The position numbers and the translations under genes are program-made. From Pseudomonadota bacterium (GTDB lineage Bacteria; Desulfobacterota; Binatia; Binatales; Binataceae): DNA of 64,000 nucleotides. Location: NCBI GenBank assembly GCA_021324755.1, contig JAJPIL010000007.1:124001-188000 (forward strand), given 5' to 3'. The notes under the pieces are model-generated. The model did no database searches and was not told the origin of the DNA. It worked only from the letters and a program-made list of their open reading frames with translations. This document shows positions 27,439 through 38,690 of the stretch, one piece after another; the stretch's first letter is position 1; every line of letters begins with the position of its first letter.

Positions 27439-29623
27439 AAGAGGCTTCGCCGGCGCTCGAGCCCGCACAGACAGGTGGCAAGCTTTTATCAGGTTCGGCC
27501 GCTGAAGGTGCCACGTGTGGCGCTTGTCCGGGGTGTTCGTCGGCGTCGAGCAACGCCGACAGGGCGTCCAGTTCGGCGCGGATTCGTTTCGCAAGCTCTA
27601 AATTGATACCTTTGACCTGGGCGATCTCTTCCACTTTAGCTTCGCGAATTCGTTTGAGGCTGCCGAAATGCGACAAAAGGGCTTTTCGCCTGCCCGGGCC
27701 GACTCCTTCGATTTCGTCCAGGACCGAGCGCAGCCGAGCACGTCGGCGAAGTTCGCGGTTGTAAGTGATGGCGAAGCGGTGGGCCTCGTCGCGAATTCGC
27801 ACGAGCAAAAACAGAGCGTTGGAATTGCGCTTAAGTACGATTGGGTCTTTGCGCTGCGGAATAAAGACTCGTTCCTCAGACTTCACCACCGAGACGTCGC
27901 GAGGGTCATTAAGCACATGTTGTTTGGCAAGCGCGATTACATCGATCTGGTCGGCCAAGTTAAGTTCGCGTAAAACAGCAAGCGCCACGTTGAGCTGTCC
28001 CTTGCCGCCGTCGATCACCACCAGATCGGGGAACTCCTTTTCCGCCAAAGCGCGCTCGAACCGCCGCCGTAGCACTTCGTACATGCTGGCAAAGTCGTCT
28101 TGCCCCTCGACCGTGCGGATACGGTAACGGCGATAAAGGTCTTTGCGTGGCTCTCCGTCGTCGAAAACGACTTGGGAGGCGACAACCAGCGTGCCTTGCA
28201 AATTGGAGATGTCGTAGCATTCCACGCGCTTGGGCGTATTGCGCAGATGGAGCTTCGCGCGCAGTTCTTCGAGCATCTTTTCGCGTCGCTTCTCGTCGTC
28301 GCGCCGAGCAGCGAAACTCTGGCGCGCGTTTTCCTGGGCCATCTCAAGTAACCTAAGCCGCTCCCCACGCTGAGGGACGATAAATTCAACTTTCTTGCCT
28401 CCTCGGTCGTACATCAATTCGGCGCGCGCTTGGGCGTCCTCCGGTAGCACGGGGACGATTATTTCGTCTGGGAGCTCGCGCTCGCCGCTATAGAACTGCG
28501 ACAACAACTGCTCGATCACCTCGTCGTCGCTAAATTCGAGATCCTGAAAGCTCCACGACTGACTTGCCGTGAGCTTGCCCCCGCGAATCATCAAAACAAT
28601 AGCCTCGATAAAGCCGCCCTCGCGGTATAGCCCGAACACGTCCTGGTTCCCACCCATATGGTGGACGACGGTTTGACGCTCGACGGTCTTTTCTATCGCC
28701 CTAATTTGATCCCTGATTCGCGCAGCCTCTTCAAATTCAAGCCGTTCGGCCGCGTCGTACATTCGCTCGCGCAGTTCCTTGACTAACTCGAGGTTTTTAC
28801 CCTCGAGCAGCATCGCAGCAGCGCGCAGATGGCGTTCGTATTCGGCGCGATCGACCGGCAGACAGCACGGCCCCAGACAGCGCTTGATTTGGTATTCGAG
28901 ACAGGGGCGGGTGCGATTTTTGAAAACCGTATCCGAACAGGTCCGAAGCGGAAAAACCTTCCGGATAACGTCGATCGTGGCCCTAAGGCCGTCGGCCGAG
29001 CCGAAAGGACCAAAGTATTTGCCGCCGTCGCGCACGATCTTACGCGTCACCATGATGCGCGGCCACGGATGGTTTGTAATCTTGGCGCTGAGATAGGACT
29101 TGTCGTCCTTGAGCCTGATGTTGTAGCGGGGCTTGTACTGTTTAATCAGGTTGTTTTCGAGGATGAGCGCCTCTTTTTCATTGGCGGTAACAAGCACCTC
29201 GAAGTCGCGCACTCGAGAGATCAAAAAGCGCACGTGGGGGCGGCTATCACCACGTTCGCGGAAATAAGCCCGGACTCTTGAGCGCAACGATTTTGCCTTG
29301 CCCACATAAATCACTTTTCCGTGGCGATCTTTGAGCAGATATACGCCTGGTTCGTTGGGAATGCGTTCAAGGCGCGCAAGCAAGGCTTCGTCGACTGGCG
29401 GCGTCTTGTCTGACGCGGGTTCTTGCTCGACGTCCTGCGCCCGAATGGCAGAGAAAGTTAAAGCGTCCTGCCTCTCTCCCGTCACATTATCCGGCATAGC
29501 TACGTCTGCGCGCGGCGACAACTCGCACGTTTCGGCACGGTCTTGCGCCTGAAAAGCGTCGCGGTACGGCTCAGGCGCAGCTAAGTCGGTCGCGCTTCGG
29601 TCTGTTTTTGAAAGCTCGCCCAT
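27428..29623 (-). CDS. uvrC: Excinuclease ABC subunit C
   Basis: Dual-incision nuclease of nucleotide excision repair. The GIY-YIG domain (EPGVYLLKDRHGKVIYVGKA, about residues 90-110) makes the 3' cut, the UVR motif (LEFEEAARIRDQIRAIE) contacts UvrB, an RNase H-like domain (CYDISNLQGT, VVIDGGKGQL) makes the 5' cut, and helix-hairpin-helix IEGVGPGRRKALLSHFG binds DNA. At 731 residues it is longer than the usual 600 or so because of a hydrophilic N-terminal extension of about 75 residues and a C-terminal tail. An internal ATG at 29497 would shorten the extension. It lies 130 bases downstream of uvrB. Confidence 0.95.
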   Translation of the reverse strand: MGELSKTDRSATDLAAPEPYRDAFQAQDRAETCELSPRADVAMPDNVTGERQDALTFSAIRAQDVEQEPASDKTPPVDEALLARLERIPNEPGVYLLKDRHGKVIYVGKAKSLRSRVRAYFRERGDSRPHVRFLISRVRDFEVLVTANEKEALILENNLIKQYKPRYNIRLKDDKSYLSAKITNHPWPRIMVTRKIVRDGGKYFGPFGSADGLRATIDVIRKVFPLRTCSDTVFKNRTRPCLEYQIKRCLGPCCLPVDRAEYERHLRAAAMLLEGKNLELVKELRERMYDAAERLEFEEAARIRDQIRAIEKTVERQTVVHHMGGNQDVFGLYREGGFIEAIVLMIRGGKLTASQSWSFQDLEFSDDEVIEQLLSQFYSGERELPDEIIVPVLPEDAQARAELMYDRGGKKVEFIVPQRGERLRLLEMAQENARQSFAARRDDEKRREKMLEELRAKLHLRNTPKRVECYDISNLQGTLVVASQVVFDDGEPRKDLYRRYRIRTVEGQDDFASMYEVLRRRFERALAEKEFPDLVVIDGGKGQLNVALAVLRELNLADQIDVIALAKQHVLNDPRDVSVVKSEERVFIPQRKDPIVLKRNSNALFLLVRIRDEAHRFAITYNRELRRRARLRSVLDEIEGVGPGRRKALLSHFGSLKRIREAKVEEIAQVKGINLELAKRIRAELDALSALLDADEHPGQAPHVAPSAAEPDKSLPPVCAGSSAGEASSTE

Positions 29624-29753
29624 CGCTATGCTTTTATTCTAGCACTGGATTCGTCGCCAAGGTCTGGGCCTGCCGATTCGGGTCGTGTCCGAATGAAAAG
29701 TTAGGAGCTCGTGCGGTCGAGCAGCAACGCCAAGGAGGACAAGACAAAATATT

Positions 29754-31934
29754 TCAGCGTGGGTTATCGGGGACTAGTTTAAGACGTCCACTCTTGGCTT
29801 TGGGCGTGCTCGTTGTGGCGATCGATTTGCTTTTACGGGCGCGCTCTGTTTTCGAGCTTTTGCTCCGGTCAGGTGGGCTCATCAACTTGCCGGAAGCGGC
29901 TGAGCTGACTGAACCGAAGTCGAGCATTCTGCGTTCAAGGGCTTTAATCCGGTCGCGCAATTCAGCCGCTCGCTCGTATTCGAGAGCGTCGGCAGCTTCC
30001 ATCATTTCGCGCCGAAGTTCGGCGATAAGCTCTGGCAACTGTTCGGGTGGTACTTGGTCGTCGAGGTCTTTCGGGCTCTCCTTTTCTGGCACGATTGCCC
30101 ATTCAGGAGAGTACATCTCGACGAGCGAGGCGTCGATAGCCTTTACGACGGAGCGAGGCGTGATGCCGTGTTCGGCGTTGTAAGCCAGCTGTTTTGCACG
30201 CCTGCGATTTGTTTCGTCGATCGCGCGCCGCATCGACTCGGTCACGGTGTCGGCGTACATGATAACCTTGCCGTTTACGTTGCGCGCGGCCCTTCCGATC
30301 GTCTGAATAAGCGAGCGCTCGGAGCGCAGGTACCCTTCCTTATCTGCATCCAAAATCGCCACCAACGAGACCTCGGGCAAATCCAAGCCTTCGCGCAGCA
30401 GGTTGATTCCAACGAGTACGTCGAAATCGCCCTTGCGCAAAGCGCGAATTATTTCGACTCGTTCGATCGTGTCGATATCCGAATGGAGGTAGCGTACGCG
30501 TACGCCGAGCTCTTGATAGTAATCGGTCAGATCTTCGGCCATCTTTTTGGTCAAACAAGTCACCAGCACCCGCTCGTTAGCCGCCACTCGTTTCCTAATC
30601 TCCTCGAGCAGGTCGTCGACCTGGATGCTCGCCGGCCGCACTTCCACCTCGGGGTCGACCAAGCCTGTCGGGCGGATGAGCTGTTCAACCACAAGACCTT
30701 GAGACTTTTGCAATTCGTATTCCCCAGGCGTTGCCGACACGTAGATCACCTGGTTGATAAACGATTCGAACTCCTCGAAGTTCAACGGTCGGTTGTCGAG
30801 CGCCGAAGGCAGTCGGAAGCCATACTCGACCAAAGTTTCCTTGCGCGAGCGGTCGCCCCGATACATGCCCGCGATCTGGGGTATCGCGATATGGCTTTCG
30901 TCGATAAACATCAGAAAGTCGCGCGGAAAGTAGTCGAGCAAGGTCGGTGGCGGCTGGCCTGGAGCGCGGCCCGTAAGATGGCGCGAGTAGTTCTCGATCC
31001 CTGGGCAAAATCCCATCTCTTCGAGCAGTTCGAGGTCGTAGAGCGTGCGCTGCTCGAGCCGCTGTGCCTCGAGCAGTTTGTTCTGCCGCCGAAGCTCTGC
31101 TAGGCGCTCGCGCAGTTCCTCACGGATGCTTGCGATCGCGGCCTCCATCCGCCCGGCGGTAGTGGCGTAATGCGAGGCAGGATAGATCGCCACGCTTTTG
31201 AGAGGTCTTATCTTTTTTCCGCGCAACGGATCGATCTCCCATATCGCGTCGACTTGATCGCCGAAAAACTCGATCCGCACTGCGCGATTTTCCTCGTACG
31301 CTGGGAAAACTTCCACCGTATCGCCGCGCACCCTGAAACATCCCCGATGGAAGTCGTAGTCGTTGCGTTCGTACTGGATATCTACGAGCTTGCGCAGCAC
31401 TTGGTCGCGCTCGACCTCCTGACCCTGCTCTAGAAACACCATCAGCTCGAAGTAAACTTCGGGTTCGCCCAAGCCGTAGATGCACGACACGGAGGCGACG
31501 ATAAGAACGTCGTTGCGTTCGAGCAGCGCTTTGGTCGCAGAATGGCGCAGCTTGTCTATTTCGTCGTTGATGCTTGCGTCTTTCTCGATATAAGTGTCCG
31601 TGGCTGGAACGTAAGCTTCGGGCTGGTAATAGTCGTAGTAAGAGACGAAGTAACGGACAGCGTTGTCCGGAAAAAGGCTTTTGAACTCGTTGTACAGCTG
31701 GGCGGCGAGCGTTTTGTTGGGAGCTATCACCAGCGTGGGACGGTTTACGCGCGCGATCACGTTAGCCATCGTGAAGGTTTTGCCTGAGCCGGTCACGCCG
31801 AGCAAAACCTGATGGCGGACGCCCTGCTCGAGGTTATTGACCAGCGCTTCGATTGCGGCCGGCTGGTCCCCCTGAGGTTTATAGTTGGCGGCAAGTCTGA
31901 AAGTCCCTTCGTTGCGTCGGGATCGCGAAAGCAT
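29754..31934 (-). CDS. uvrB: Excinuclease ABC subunit B
   Basis: Damage-verification helicase of nucleotide excision repair. [15 protein letters not shown] is the Walker A motif, the beta-hairpin region [12 protein letters not shown] follows, then [20 protein letters not shown] and the [15 protein letters not shown] helicase motif. The C-terminal UVR domain [20 protein letters not shown] binds UvrC. The frame is open to 32099, but homologues begin near [14 protein letters not shown], so the ATG at 31934 is preferred (726 residues); no clear ribosome-binding site is seen. The longer start would overlap the upstream acyl-CoA dehydrogenase gene. uvrC is downstream and uvrA lies at 35745 on the other strand. 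Confidence 0.95.
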   Translation of the reverse strand: MLSRSRRNEGTFRLAANYKPQGDQPAAIEALVNNLEQGVRHQVLLGVTGSGKTFTMANVIARVNRPTLVIAPNKTLAAQLYNEFKSLFPDNAVRYFVSYYDYYQPEAYVPATDTYIEKDASINDEIDKLRHSATKALLERNDVLIVASVSCIYGLGEPEVYFELMVFLEQGQEVERDQVLRKLVDIQYERNDYDFHRGCFRVRGDTVEVFPAYEENRAVRIEFFGDQVDAIWEIDPLRGKKIRPLKSVAIYPASHYATTAGRMEAAIASIREELRERLAELRRQNKLLEAQRLEQRTLYDLELLEEMGFCPGIENYSRHLTGRAPGQPPPTLLDYFPRDFLMFIDESHIAIPQIAGMYRGDRSRKETLVEYGFRLPSALDNRPLNFEEFESFINQVIYVSATPGEYELQKSQGLVVEQLIRPTGLVDPEVEVRPASIQVDDLLEEIRKRVAANERVLVTCLTKKMAEDLTDYYQELGVRVRYLHSDIDTIERVEIIRALRKGDFDVLVGINLLREGLDLPEVSLVAILDADKEGYLRSERSLIQTIGRAARNVNGKVIMYADTVTESMRRAIDETNRRRAKQLAYNAEHGITPRSVVKAIDASLVEMYSPEWAIVPEKESPKDLDDQVPPEQLPELIAELRREMMEAADALEYERAAELRDRIKALERRMLDFGSVSSAASGKLMSPPDRSKSSKTERARKSKSIATTSTPKAKSGRLKLVPDNPR

Positions 31935-32055
31935 TGCTATAAAGAAGCTTAAAGGCCGATTGCGAGCAAGCTCACGGGACGCCTCGATAACTTCTTCGAG
32001 GTGCGCGATTACGTAAAAGCGCCTCGCTTGTGTTCGAGATTCACGTTTTTCAGGT

Positions 32056-33270
32056 TCAACGCAGTTCTTTGCTCGAGTAGCCGAGGATTCGGCGTGCAAT
32101 TATCAAAAGATTGATTTGCTGAGTCCCCTCATAGATATCGTTAATCTTCGCGTCGCGCATCCATTTTTCCAACAGATACTTCCGCGAATAACCCAACGGC
32201 CCCATTAATTCTACCGCCTTTTGGGTGACGCGCGTAACGGCAAGACCAGCCTTCGCCTTCGCCATCGAGGCCTCCAGACTGTTGCGCATCCCGCGGTCGA
32301 GCATCCAGCATGCGCGCCACGTTAGCAGGCGAGCAGCCTGAAGCTCGGTTTCCATTTCGATAAAGTCGCGTTCTAAAGCGGTCATTCGACTCGGGCGTAT
32401 ACCGTAGCGAATCTCGATTTTCTGCTCTTTGAGGAAGTCGCGCACGAAGTCGAGAGCAGCGCGCCCAACGCCGATTGCCATCGCCGCTACGATCGGTCGC
32501 GTGGCGTCGAACGTTGCCATCACGTCTTTGAATCCGCGCTCGGGCTTAACTTCGGGGCTGCCTAACAGATGGTCCAGAGGGACGCGGCAGTTGTCCAGAA
32601 GTATAGCGGCAGTGTCCGAGGCGCGAATACCAAGCTTGTTTTCCACTCTGATTACCGAGACTCCTGGCGTGCCATGCTCGACGACGAACGGTTTGATTCC
32701 CGCCCGTCCGGCATTTTTATCCACCGTTGCCCAAACCACGACAAAACCGTCGGACTTTTCAAGCGCCCTTTGGCCCGAAGTGCAAAAAATCTTAGTGCCG
32801 TTGAGCACCCAGTAGTCGCCTTCTCGGCGCGCGGTGGTGGTGATAGCCGCCGAATCGGAGCCACAACCGGGTTCAGTGATCGCCATCGCGCCCCATTTCG
32901 GTTCCCCGCTTTTGAACCGCGCCAGAAAACGTTCCTTTTGCTCGGGCGTTCCGGCGGCGGCTATCGCTGCTCCGCCAAGACCTGGGCCAGGAATCGACAA
33001 AAAAAGCCCTGCGTCGCCCCAGCAAAGCTCCTCGACAAATACCGCGGTCGCCAACGTACGCGCCGTTTGCGAGCGTTGCCCGCCCTCACCCTGCTGTCCT
33101 GACGCTCTTTCGGCAAGCGCTCCGCGCCACATCGCCTGGAGGAACTCCTGCGGCTCTTCGTGCTCGTGTTCATCGTAGTAGCGGGAGATCGGCCGCATCA
33201 TCGTCTCCGCTATCGTATGGTAAAACTTGGCGCGTTCTATAATTTGGGGCTCCAGTTCAAAGTCAACCAT
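32056..33270 (-). CDS. Acyl-CoA dehydrogenase
   Basis: FAD-dependent alpha,beta-dehydrogenation of an acyl-CoA, the first step of beta-oxidation or a related pathway. [20 protein letters not shown] and [14 protein letters not shown] are the FAD/substrate motifs, [22 protein letters not shown] follows, and [18 protein letters not shown] holds the catalytic glutamate of the MCAD-type class. The 404-residue length is typical. The gene follows a second acyl-CoA dehydrogenase by 62 bases on the same strand, so they are probably co-transcribed and may form a two-subunit enzyme. The substrate is unknown. Confidence 0.93.
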   Translation of the reverse strand: MVDFELEPQIIERAKFYHTIAETMMRPISRYYDEHEHEEPQEFLQAMWRGALAERASGQQGEGGQRSQTARTLATAVFVEELCWGDAGLFLSIPGPGLGGAAIAAAGTPEQKERFLARFKSGEPKWGAMAITEPGCGSDSAAITTTARREGDYWVLNGTKIFCTSGQRALEKSDGFVVVWATVDKNAGRAGIKPFVVEHGTPGVSVIRVENKLGIRASDTAAILLDNCRVPLDHLLGSPEVKPERGFKDVMATFDATRPIVAAMAIGVGRAALDFVRDFLKEQKIEIRYGIRPSRMTALERDFIEMETELQAARLLTWRACWMLDRGMRNSLEASMAKAKAGLAVTRVTQKAVELMGPLGYSRKYLLEKWMRDAKINDIYEGTQQINLLIIARRILGYSSKELR

Positions 33271-33332
33271 TGCTTACAACCTTCTTTCTTCCACAAAATC
33301 GGTGCCGAAAAATCAGTGCCGAACGGGCAGCG

Positions 33333-34442
33333 TTAAACGATCGCCACACCCTCCAAAATCGCAAAGCCTCGAGCGTTGCGTAGCCACATTTCTACCGGAT
33401 GTTCTCGGATATAACCGTGGCCACCGAGAATCTGCACCGCGTTGTCCGCAACTTTGAGAGCCACCGACGAAGCATAATTTTTAGCGCACGATGCCTCTTT
33501 GATCGCGTCCCCACCCTTGTCAAGAGCGACCGCTGCCTGCCACGCAAGAAGCCGTGAAGCTTCTATCTCGAGCGCCATCTCGGCCAGCATAAATGCGATC
33601 GCCTGTTTCGTGGCGATCGGAGCGCCGAAGGCGTGGCGCTCTTTGGCGTAGTCACGGGAGTACTCGAAAGCCGCTTTGGCTACTCCGACCGCCATGGCAG
33701 ACAGCGCCACTCGCGACTCACTGAGAAGGCGCGCGCCATAGGAGGAGTCTTCGCCACCCACAATCGACTCTGGCCCCAGCTCTAAGTCGAGCGCAAGCTC
33801 GTAGGAGGCCAAAGCCTTCAATCCCATGTTCTTCTCTCGCTCACCTAGCGACAAGCCTTTCGCGCCGCGCTCGACTATAAAGGCTTTGACCGAGTCGAAC
33901 CCGTGGGCGCCGTTTTCAAGCTGGGCATAAACTAGGAAAGCCCTGGCCTCGCCTGCCAGTGGCACGAAACACTTGGCACCATGCAGCGTAAAACCCGAGG
34001 CAATCTTACGTGCTCGCGTGGTCAGCGCCGTCGGATCAAAGTCGAACCGCGGCTCCATCAGCGCCGCGGTTACAAAGGGAAATTCGTCACCCGTCGCAAG
34101 TGGGAGATAAGTCCGGCGTTGTTCGTCGGTGCCGACCTCAAGAATGGGGAACGCAAAAAGGGCTGGCGTCATGATATGGAGTGCGATCGCAAGGTCGCCA
34201 TACGCCAGCTCCTCGACCGCCACGGCTCCGGTTAGAACAGAGCGCTTCCCTCCAAACCCTCCCAGTTCTTCCGGAATAGGTTCGCGTCCCAGGCCTAGCT
34301 GCCATGCCTGCTGGATTAGCTCTTGAGGGATACTTTCGCTTTCGTCGGCCTGGCGAGCCGCTGGTCTTATCCGTTCGCGCGCGAATGCACCCACCGTCTC
34401 GCGCACCATCTTTTGTTCATCGCTGAGCTCAAAGTCAATCAT
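33333..34442 (-). CDS. Acyl-CoA dehydrogenase
   Basis: A second acyl-CoA dehydrogenase-fold protein, 369 residues: MIDFELSDEQKMVRETVGAFAR at the start, ALMEPRFDFDPTALTTRA in place of the usual TEPGxGSD, MGLKALASYELALD, and NAVQILGGHGYIREHPVEMWLRNARGF near the end. The C-terminus stops just after ILEGVAIV, so the ending is shorter than in many family members although a glutamate is present at the expected place. The altered FAD motif suggests either divergent chemistry or a partner role with the adjacent dehydrogenase. The two genes lie 62 bases apart on the same strand. Confidence 0.9.
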   Translation of the reverse strand: MIDFELSDEQKMVRETVGAFARERIRPAARQADESESIPQELIQQAWQLGLGREPIPEELGGFGGKRSVLTGAVAVEELAYGDLAIALHIMTPALFAFPILEVGTDEQRRTYLPLATGDEFPFVTAALMEPRFDFDPTALTTRARKIASGFTLHGAKCFVPLAGEARAFLVYAQLENGAHGFDSVKAFIVERGAKGLSLGEREKNMGLKALASYELALDLELGPESIVGGEDSSYGARLLSESRVALSAMAVGVAKAAFEYSRDYAKERHAFGAPIATKQAIAFMLAEMALEIEASRLLAWQAAVALDKGGDAIKEASCAKNYASSVALKVADNAVQILGGHGYIREHPVEMWLRNARGFAILEGVAIV

Positions 34443-34606
34443 GGTACAAAGCTAATGCTCCCTTGTTATCCGGCGTTGGCAAAATTGCCCTCAGATTGCT
34501 CCTGACAGCCATTTTTAGGACTGCACTGTACACTTTGGCGGCAAAGCCTAAAGCGATCGGTTGCACGCTTTGTGCTTTGGTGGCGTATGTTCGCTAAGTC
34601 GGCGGA

Positions 34607-35425
34607 TCATAACAATGCTATAAAGCTTAGCTGAAGCCCCGTGGGTCCCCCGCCGGCGGCCCGCCTCGAAAAGAAACGGTCGCTGTTACAGCGGGTGCAC
34701 GGACCAACCTCCGTTATTTGTTTAGCTGGGATGCCCAGCGCCAAAAGCTGACTGCGCATCAGACCACGAAGGTCCAAATATGCCTTGCCGACGCGGCCTG
34801 GGTAGAGATGGTCTGACGCGCTTGGTAAGGTGCGCGCAAATTTTTCGGCTAACTGCTCGTCGATCTCGAAGCAACAACGCCCAATCGCCGGACCCATAGC
34901 TACCCTTATTCGTTCGGGTTCAGCGCCGAGCCTGAGCATCGCGCCGACGCCATGCTCGACAATGTTGGCCAGAATACCTCGCCAACCGGCGTGAAGCGCA
35001 CCGATCACGTTTCTGTAAGCATCATAAAGCAAAGCTGGTACACAGTCGGCAGTTAGAATGGTCAGCGCTAAGCGGCGTTTTACAGTCACCATGCCGTCGC
35101 CGCAAAGCTCATCGGTATCGGTCCCTCGTTCGACGACTAACACCCGCGTGCTATGGACTTGTTTGAGCCGAACGACTTCCCGACACGGCTTGAGCACTGT
35201 CTCGCGCAACAATTGCCAATTTGCCGCCACAGCGCGCGGATCGTCGCCACTGTTTTTCGCAAAATTAAGGCCCCGATACCGCCCCTGACTGAAGCCACCC
35301 GTACGGCCCAAAAAACCAGCTAAAACCGGGCCGTCTTCCCACGGCTTAAGAATTTCAAGACCAGAGACTGCTCGAACAGACATATCGGACGAGTCCACCT
35401 TAGCGGACCACATCGCCGGCTCCAA
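34607..35425 (-). CDS. pgeF: Peptidoglycan editing factor / laccase-domain protein (YfiH)
   Basis: Copper/zinc laccase-domain protein of the PgeF (YfiH) family. Members are annotated as polyphenol oxidase, purine nucleoside phosphorylase or peptidoglycan editing factor. VRLKQVHSTRV, LTILTADCVPALLYD, GALHAGWRG, MGPAIGRCCFEI and the C-terminal CTRCNSDRFFSRR with its cysteines and histidine environment are all present. The 272-residue length is normal. The predicted start may be four residues late (second Met). It is divergent from the small-protein/uvrA genes and follows the acyl-CoA dehydrogenase genes on the same strand. Confidence 0.92.
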   Translation of the reverse strand: MEPAMWSAKVDSSDMSVRAVSGLEILKPWEDGPVLAGFLGRTGGFSQGRYRGLNFAKNSGDDPRAVAANWQLLRETVLKPCREVVRLKQVHSTRVLVVERGTDTDELCGDGMVTVKRRLALTILTADCVPALLYDAYRNVIGALHAGWRGILANIVEHGVGAMLRLGAEPERIRVAMGPAIGRCCFEIDEQLAEKFARTLPSASDHLYPGRVGKAYLDLRGLMRSQLLALGIPAKQITEVGPCTRCNSDRFFSRRAAGGGPTGLQLSFIALL

Positions 35426-35495
35426 TCTGTTATCATAGTATCACATCCAGGATTATTCAGAATTGCCTACCCTCTTGTTAGGAGAAGAGTTGCCT

Positions 35496-35741
35496 ATGAG
35501 TCAGGATAAAACACCGAAAATGAACGGTTATCAGTACCTGGTTGAGCGAAACCGCCTTCTTATCCGCTTAGAAGACGAGTTCAAGAAAATCGAAACTCTT
35601 GAGCCTTCTGAGCGCGAACGGCGCAAGGCGCAGCTCGAAGCGGAGTTCGACTTGCAGATAGCCAAGCTTTATGCTCAAGTCGCCGACGAATACCCAGGCG
35701 AGCGGCGCAAAAAAGGTCGACCGCTTGAAGATCCTCACTAA
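35496..35741 (+). CDS. Small charged helical protein of unknown function
   Basis: An 81-residue protein, highly charged: [40 protein letters not shown], ending in a basic ERRKKGRP segment. The heptad-like spacing suggests a helical, possibly coiled-coil protein. The ATG at 35496 is preferred because GGAGAAGAG lies six bases upstream; an in-frame TTG at 35463 is possible. It ends three bases before the uvrA start, so it is probably co-transcribed with uvrA. I do not recognise the family. Confidence 0.6.
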   Translation: MSQDKTPKMNGYQYLVERNRLLIRLEDEFKKIETLEPSERERRKAQLEAEFDLQIAKLYAQVADEYPGERRKKGRPLEDPH

Positions 35742-35744
35742 AAA

Positions 35745-38636
35745 GTGGCGAGCTTAGCCGGCACGATAAGCATCCGTGGCGCCCGCACCCACAACCTTAA
35801 GAATATTTCGCTCGAGATACCCCGTGGAAAGCTGACCGTTGTAACGGGTGTATCGGGTTCGGGCAAGTCGAGCCTCGTATTCGATACATTGTACGCGGAG
35901 GGCCAAAGGCGCTATCTGCAGAGCTTGTCGACCTATGCCCGGCAGTTTTTGGAGCAGGTCGGGCGACCGGACGTGGACGCGATCGACAATCTACCTCCCG
36001 CGCTTGCCCTGCGACAAAAGAACACTATAAAAAACGCCCGTTCGACGGTCGGCACCGTTACCGACATTAGCGATTATTTGCGACTTCTTTTTGCGACGCT
36101 CGGGGAGACCTTTTGCAACCAGTGCGGGCAAAAGGTAAGACGTGACACAGTAGACAGCGCTGCGCAGGAAATTCTGGCCAACCCAGGACGTTGGCTACTG
36201 ATTGCCTCTTTTGATGGCACCGGTCGGAGGGCAGAAGACCTCACCTATTTGGCGCAAAACGGTTATCACCGGTTGTGGCTAGACGGCGCGATAGTTGACA
36301 TCGAAGAACTTTTGCAGCGCGACCACTCCGTAGCCGAGCCCCTGGAAGTTGTCGTCGATCGATTGCTGGTCAAGGGCCCCAGTGGAGCGGCACGTTTGCG
36401 AGAAGCTCTGGAGCGCGCATTTTACCTGGGTTCGGGACGAGCGAAGGCGGTTAAGCTTGTCGAGCACGGAGCACAAAATCACGCCCCTGCGACTGTACTC
36501 TCGTTTAGCCAAACGTATGGGTGCGCGCGGTGCGACAAGCTTTTTCCCGAACCCAATCCAGCGATGTTCTCGTTCAACAGTCCGATTGGAGCCTGCTCGG
36601 AGTGTCAGGGGTTCGGGCGGACGGTTGGGATCGACCCAGAAAGAGTCATCCCCGACCCTGAACTAACGCTACGCCAGGGTGCGGTCGCGCCTTGGCGAAC
36701 ACCTGCCTATTACGAAGTCGGCGAATGGATGGTCGAATGTGCACGTAAAGCCGGGGTGCGGTTGGATGTGCCTTACCGTGAGCTTACGCCGCACGAGAAA
36801 GCATGGCTCTGGGATGGAGAGACAAAAGCGCGTCGGCACGGCGTCGAACCCTGGTTCGGCATCCGCGGCTTTTTCCGCTGGCTTGAACGCAAACGCTACA
36901 AACCTCACGTTCGTATCCTACTTGCTAAGTACAGACGGTTCGACCTGTGCAACAGTTGCAGGGGCAGCCGACTCAAACCCGAGGCGCTAAATGTTTTGGT
37001 CCACGGCCAAACGATCGCTGACGTAAGTCGTCTGTCGATAGACAAGTTGGCCGAGTGGCTCGACACCATCGAAACACAAGGCAGCTCGGCGCTAAGAGCG
37101 AGCACCCTGTTGCGCCAGCTCAAAACACGCGTGGGTTTTCTGCGCGGTTTGGGTCTTGGCTACTTGAGCCTCGATCGCCAAGCGCGCACGCTCTCTGGCG
37201 GCGAAACTCAGCGCATCCACCTGGCAAGCGCGCTTGGAAGCGGCCTTACTGGTGTGCTTTACACGTTGGACGAGCCGACCGTGGGACTCCATCCCCGAGA
37301 CGTCAGACGGCTTTTGGCTTCACTGCATGCGCTTCGCGATTTAGGCAACACAATCGTGGTCGTCGAGCACGACCAGACGGTTATCTCCGGCGCAGATTAT
37401 AAAGTCAAACTTGGTCCCGGAGCGGGTCGCTTCGGCGGCCATCTGGTTGCCTGTTCGACGAACCGCAAAAGCAGACAGACAGACCGTTCCAAGACGATTC
37501 GGGTCGCAAGGGCTTTTCTTCTACGAGCGATCGCCCACCAGAAAGAAGTCGCAAAGAATACGGGCAGCCTGCGCATCGTTGGCGCCCGCGCCCACAACCT
37601 CAAAAACTTGACCGTCACGATCCCTTTGCGCCGCTTGGTTTGTGTGACCGGAGTATCTGGCTCGGGCAAGTCAAGCCTGGTTTATGACGTGCTCTATCAG
37701 AATTATTTACGCTCGCGCGGTGTGCCGGTTGACGAAGTCGGCGAATGCGAGCGAATCGAAGGTTTTGAGCAGCTGACTGACGTTCACCATCTTGGTCAAG
37801 AGATTGGTCTTAGGTCGAGTCGCTCGAATCCAGCGACGTATCTAAAAATTTACGATGAGATACGGCGCCTGTTTGCTCAAACCGATCAAGCGCGCCAATT
37901 CGGTCTTTCTAGCCGGGATTTTTCCTTCAACCTACCCGGTGGCCGATGTGAGCGGTGCCAGGGCGCGGGTACGGTCACGGTGGAGATGTACTTTATGGGC
38001 GAGGTCGAAATTCCGTGCGAAGTTTGCGCAGGCAAACGCTTTCAGGAACGGGTTCTAAAAGTGAAGTACAAGGGGCTCAACATCCACGAGGTCCTAAAGC
38101 TGACTGCAGAAGAAGCATGTGAGTTTTTCGCGGGGCATCGCTCTATTGTTCAGAAGTTGAACGCGCTGACCGCGGTGGGGCTGGGATATCTCGAACTCGG
38201 ACAGCCCACGGCCACGCTGTCGGAAGGCGAGGCGCAGAGACTGAGGATCGCTGCGATACTATCAGAAGGGCTCAAAACGCGCCCCAAAAAACCACCAGAC
38301 GATTGTCACACACAACTTTTCATCATGGACGAGCCGACCAATGGGCTTAGTTCCGCGGACGTGAAGGTCGTGATGCGAACGCTGCGCCGATTGGTAGCCG
38401 AAGGCAGTTCACTGCTCGTAATCGAGCACAATTTGAAGTTCATCGCTCAGGCGGATTACATCATTGACCTCGGCCCGGGCCCTGGCGAAAGTGGCGGCAA
38501 GCTAGTTGCAGCGGGCTCGCCGTTGGAAATTTGCGAGTGCCCTGAGTCTTACACCGGAGCCGAGCTCCGCAATTTCTTTGGTCTTGGTCGGCCGAGCTGG
38601 GCTACTGAGGGCGTGCTGGGCGGGGCCCAATCTTGA
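35745..38636 (+). CDS. uvrA: Excinuclease ABC subunit A, divergent form
   Basis: Damage-recognition ATPase of nucleotide excision repair, 963 residues, with two ABC modules. The first has Walker [10 protein letters not shown] (residues 35-43), [18 protein letters not shown] near 483 and [12 protein letters not shown]. Zinc fingers are [13 protein letters not shown] with CSECQGFG, and [15 protein letters not shown] with CEVCAGKRF. The second has a Walker A near 635-643. Two features are unusual: the second ABC signature reads [12 protein letters not shown] instead of LSGGE, and the conserved QSPIGRTPRSNPATY segment is [18 protein letters not shown]. Its Walker B region is [12 protein letters not shown]. 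The start is GTG. It is on the opposite strand from uvrB and uvrC, which lie within 6 kb. Confidence 0.93.
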   Translation: MASLAGTISIRGARTHNLKNISLEIPRGKLTVVTGVSGSGKSSLVFDTLYAEGQRRYLQSLSTYARQFLEQVGRPDVDAIDNLPPALALRQKNTIKNARSTVGTVTDISDYLRLLFATLGETFCNQCGQKVRRDTVDSAAQEILANPGRWLLIASFDGTGRRAEDLTYLAQNGYHRLWLDGAIVDIEELLQRDHSVAEPLEVVVDRLLVKGPSGAARLREALERAFYLGSGRAKAVKLVEHGAQNHAPATVLSFSQTYGCARCDKLFPEPNPAMFSFNSPIGACSECQGFGRTVGIDPERVIPDPELTLRQGAVAPWRTPAYYEVGEWMVECARKAGVRLDVPYRELTPHEKAWLWDGETKARRHGVEPWFGIRGFFRWLERKRYKPHVRILLAKYRRFDLCNSCRGSRLKPEALNVLVHGQTIADVSRLSIDKLAEWLDTIETQGSSALRASTLLRQLKTRVGFLRGLGLGYLSLDRQARTLSGGETQRIHLASALGSGLTGVLYTLDEPTVGLHPRDVRRLLASLHALRDLGNTIVVVEHDQTVISGADYKVKLGPGAGRFGGHLVACSTNRKSRQTDRSKTIRVARAFLLRAIAHQKEVAKNTGSLRIVGARAHNLKNLTVTIPLRRLVCVTGVSGSGKSSLVYDVLYQNYLRSRGVPVDEVGECERIEGFEQLTDVHHLGQEIGLRSSRSNPATYLKIYDEIRRLFAQTDQARQFGLSSRDFSFNLPGGRCERCQGAGTVTVEMYFMGEVEIPCEVCAGKRFQERVLKVKYKGLNIHEVLKLTAEEACEFFAGHRSIVQKLNALTAVGLGYLELGQPTATLSEGEAQRLRIAAILSEGLKTRPKKPPDDCHTQLFIMDEPTNGLSSADVKVVMRTLRRLVAEGSSLLVIEHNLKFIAQADYIIDLGPGPGESGGKLVAAGSPLEICECPESYTGAELRNFFGLGRPSWATEGVLGGAQS

Positions 38637-38690
38637 TGGCCCCCACCGGGCGCCTGGGTTCTAATGTTAGTAGGAGTGTTGCGCTGAGCC

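Noticed and set aside
30054-31103. 349-codon open frame on the plus strand inside uvrB
   Set aside because: It is antisense to clearly conserved uvrB sequence and its protein has no recognisable motif.
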